Source: Progne subis subis
Lineage: Eukaryota; Chordata; Aves; Passeriformes; Hirundinidae
Direction: 5' to 3'
NCBI GenBank assembly: GCA_022316685.1
Contig: JAKJHU010000039.1
Coordinates: forward strand, 5,742,532 to 5,806,531
Length of the DNA: 64,000 bases
A program made the translations under genes and the position numbers. The notes beneath the pieces are model-generated. The model was not told the origin of the DNA. It searched no databases and saw nothing but the letters and a program-made list of their open reading frames with translations. Positions within the stretch are counted from its first letter, which is position 1. Each line of letters opens with the position of its first letter. Of this stretch, positions 63,936-64,000 are shown one piece after another.

Positions 63936-64000
63936 CGGGAAAATAACAAAATGGGGGGAAAGCACAGACACCCAGTGAGGCCAGAAACAGTTGCAAGACG

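Noticed and set aside
20331..64000. Search for exons of CFAP61, expected beyond INSM1 by mammalian gene order
   Set aside because: No segment could be confidently matched by eye. A translated search of the minus strand against CFAP61 would decide; exons within the window would support it.

Overview
The window is vertebrate nuclear DNA and almost certainly from a bird, probably a passerine. Genes are sparse and AT-rich spacer dominates. There are several CR1 LINE fragments with the typical octamer-like 3' tails, several avian-type endogenous retroviral LTRs, and one very GC-rich single-exon gene. Two protein-coding genes can be recognised. Most short open frames are chance frames or lie inside repeats.

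Layout. Positions 1-14322 (+) are the 3' end of RALGAPA2, the catalytic alpha-2 subunit of the Ral GTPase-activating complex. An internal coding exon lies at 2295-2419 and the terminal coding exon at 14168-14322, separated by an 11.7-kb intron. That intron holds a decayed endogenous retrovirus (8119-11388, antisense to the gene) whose pol remnants lie on opposite strands. The RALGAPA2 3'UTR runs to a poly(A) signal at 14872 or 15530. INSM1, an intronless SNAG/zinc-finger neuroendocrine repressor, lies on the minus strand (coding 17646-19049) with its own poly(A) signals at 16412 and 16010. The two genes are therefore tail to tail. This is the arrangement expected from human chromosome 20 and is the reason for choosing RALGAPA2 over RALGAPA1. 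A CpG island covers INSM1 and its TATA/CCAAT promoter (about 16.7-20.1 kb).

From 20 kb to the end I recognise no protein-coding exon. In mammals CFAP61 lies beyond INSM1; I could not identify any of its exons. This part holds CR1 copies (22.3, 30.0-31.0, 46.7-48.4, 51.9 and 63.7 kb) and solo LTRs (46.1-46.6, 46.8-47.5 and 48.9-49.6 kb). The 46.8-kb LTR is inserted into the CR1 with a perfect 6-bp target duplication. It also holds a probable LTR plus primer-binding site (57.5-58.0 kb), a 48-unit GGGCAT array in an isolated GC island (41.0-41.65 kb), and a second orphan GC island (52.4-52.9 kb).

The most useful leads are regulatory. Two wide-spaced bipartite sequences resemble the RE1/REST motif, one inside the INSM1 coding sequence and one directly beside the hexamer array. 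Others are the nested LTR-in-CR1, the strand-scrambled retrovirus in the RALGAPA2 intron, and the orphan CpG islands. I see no evidence for a wholly new biological system.
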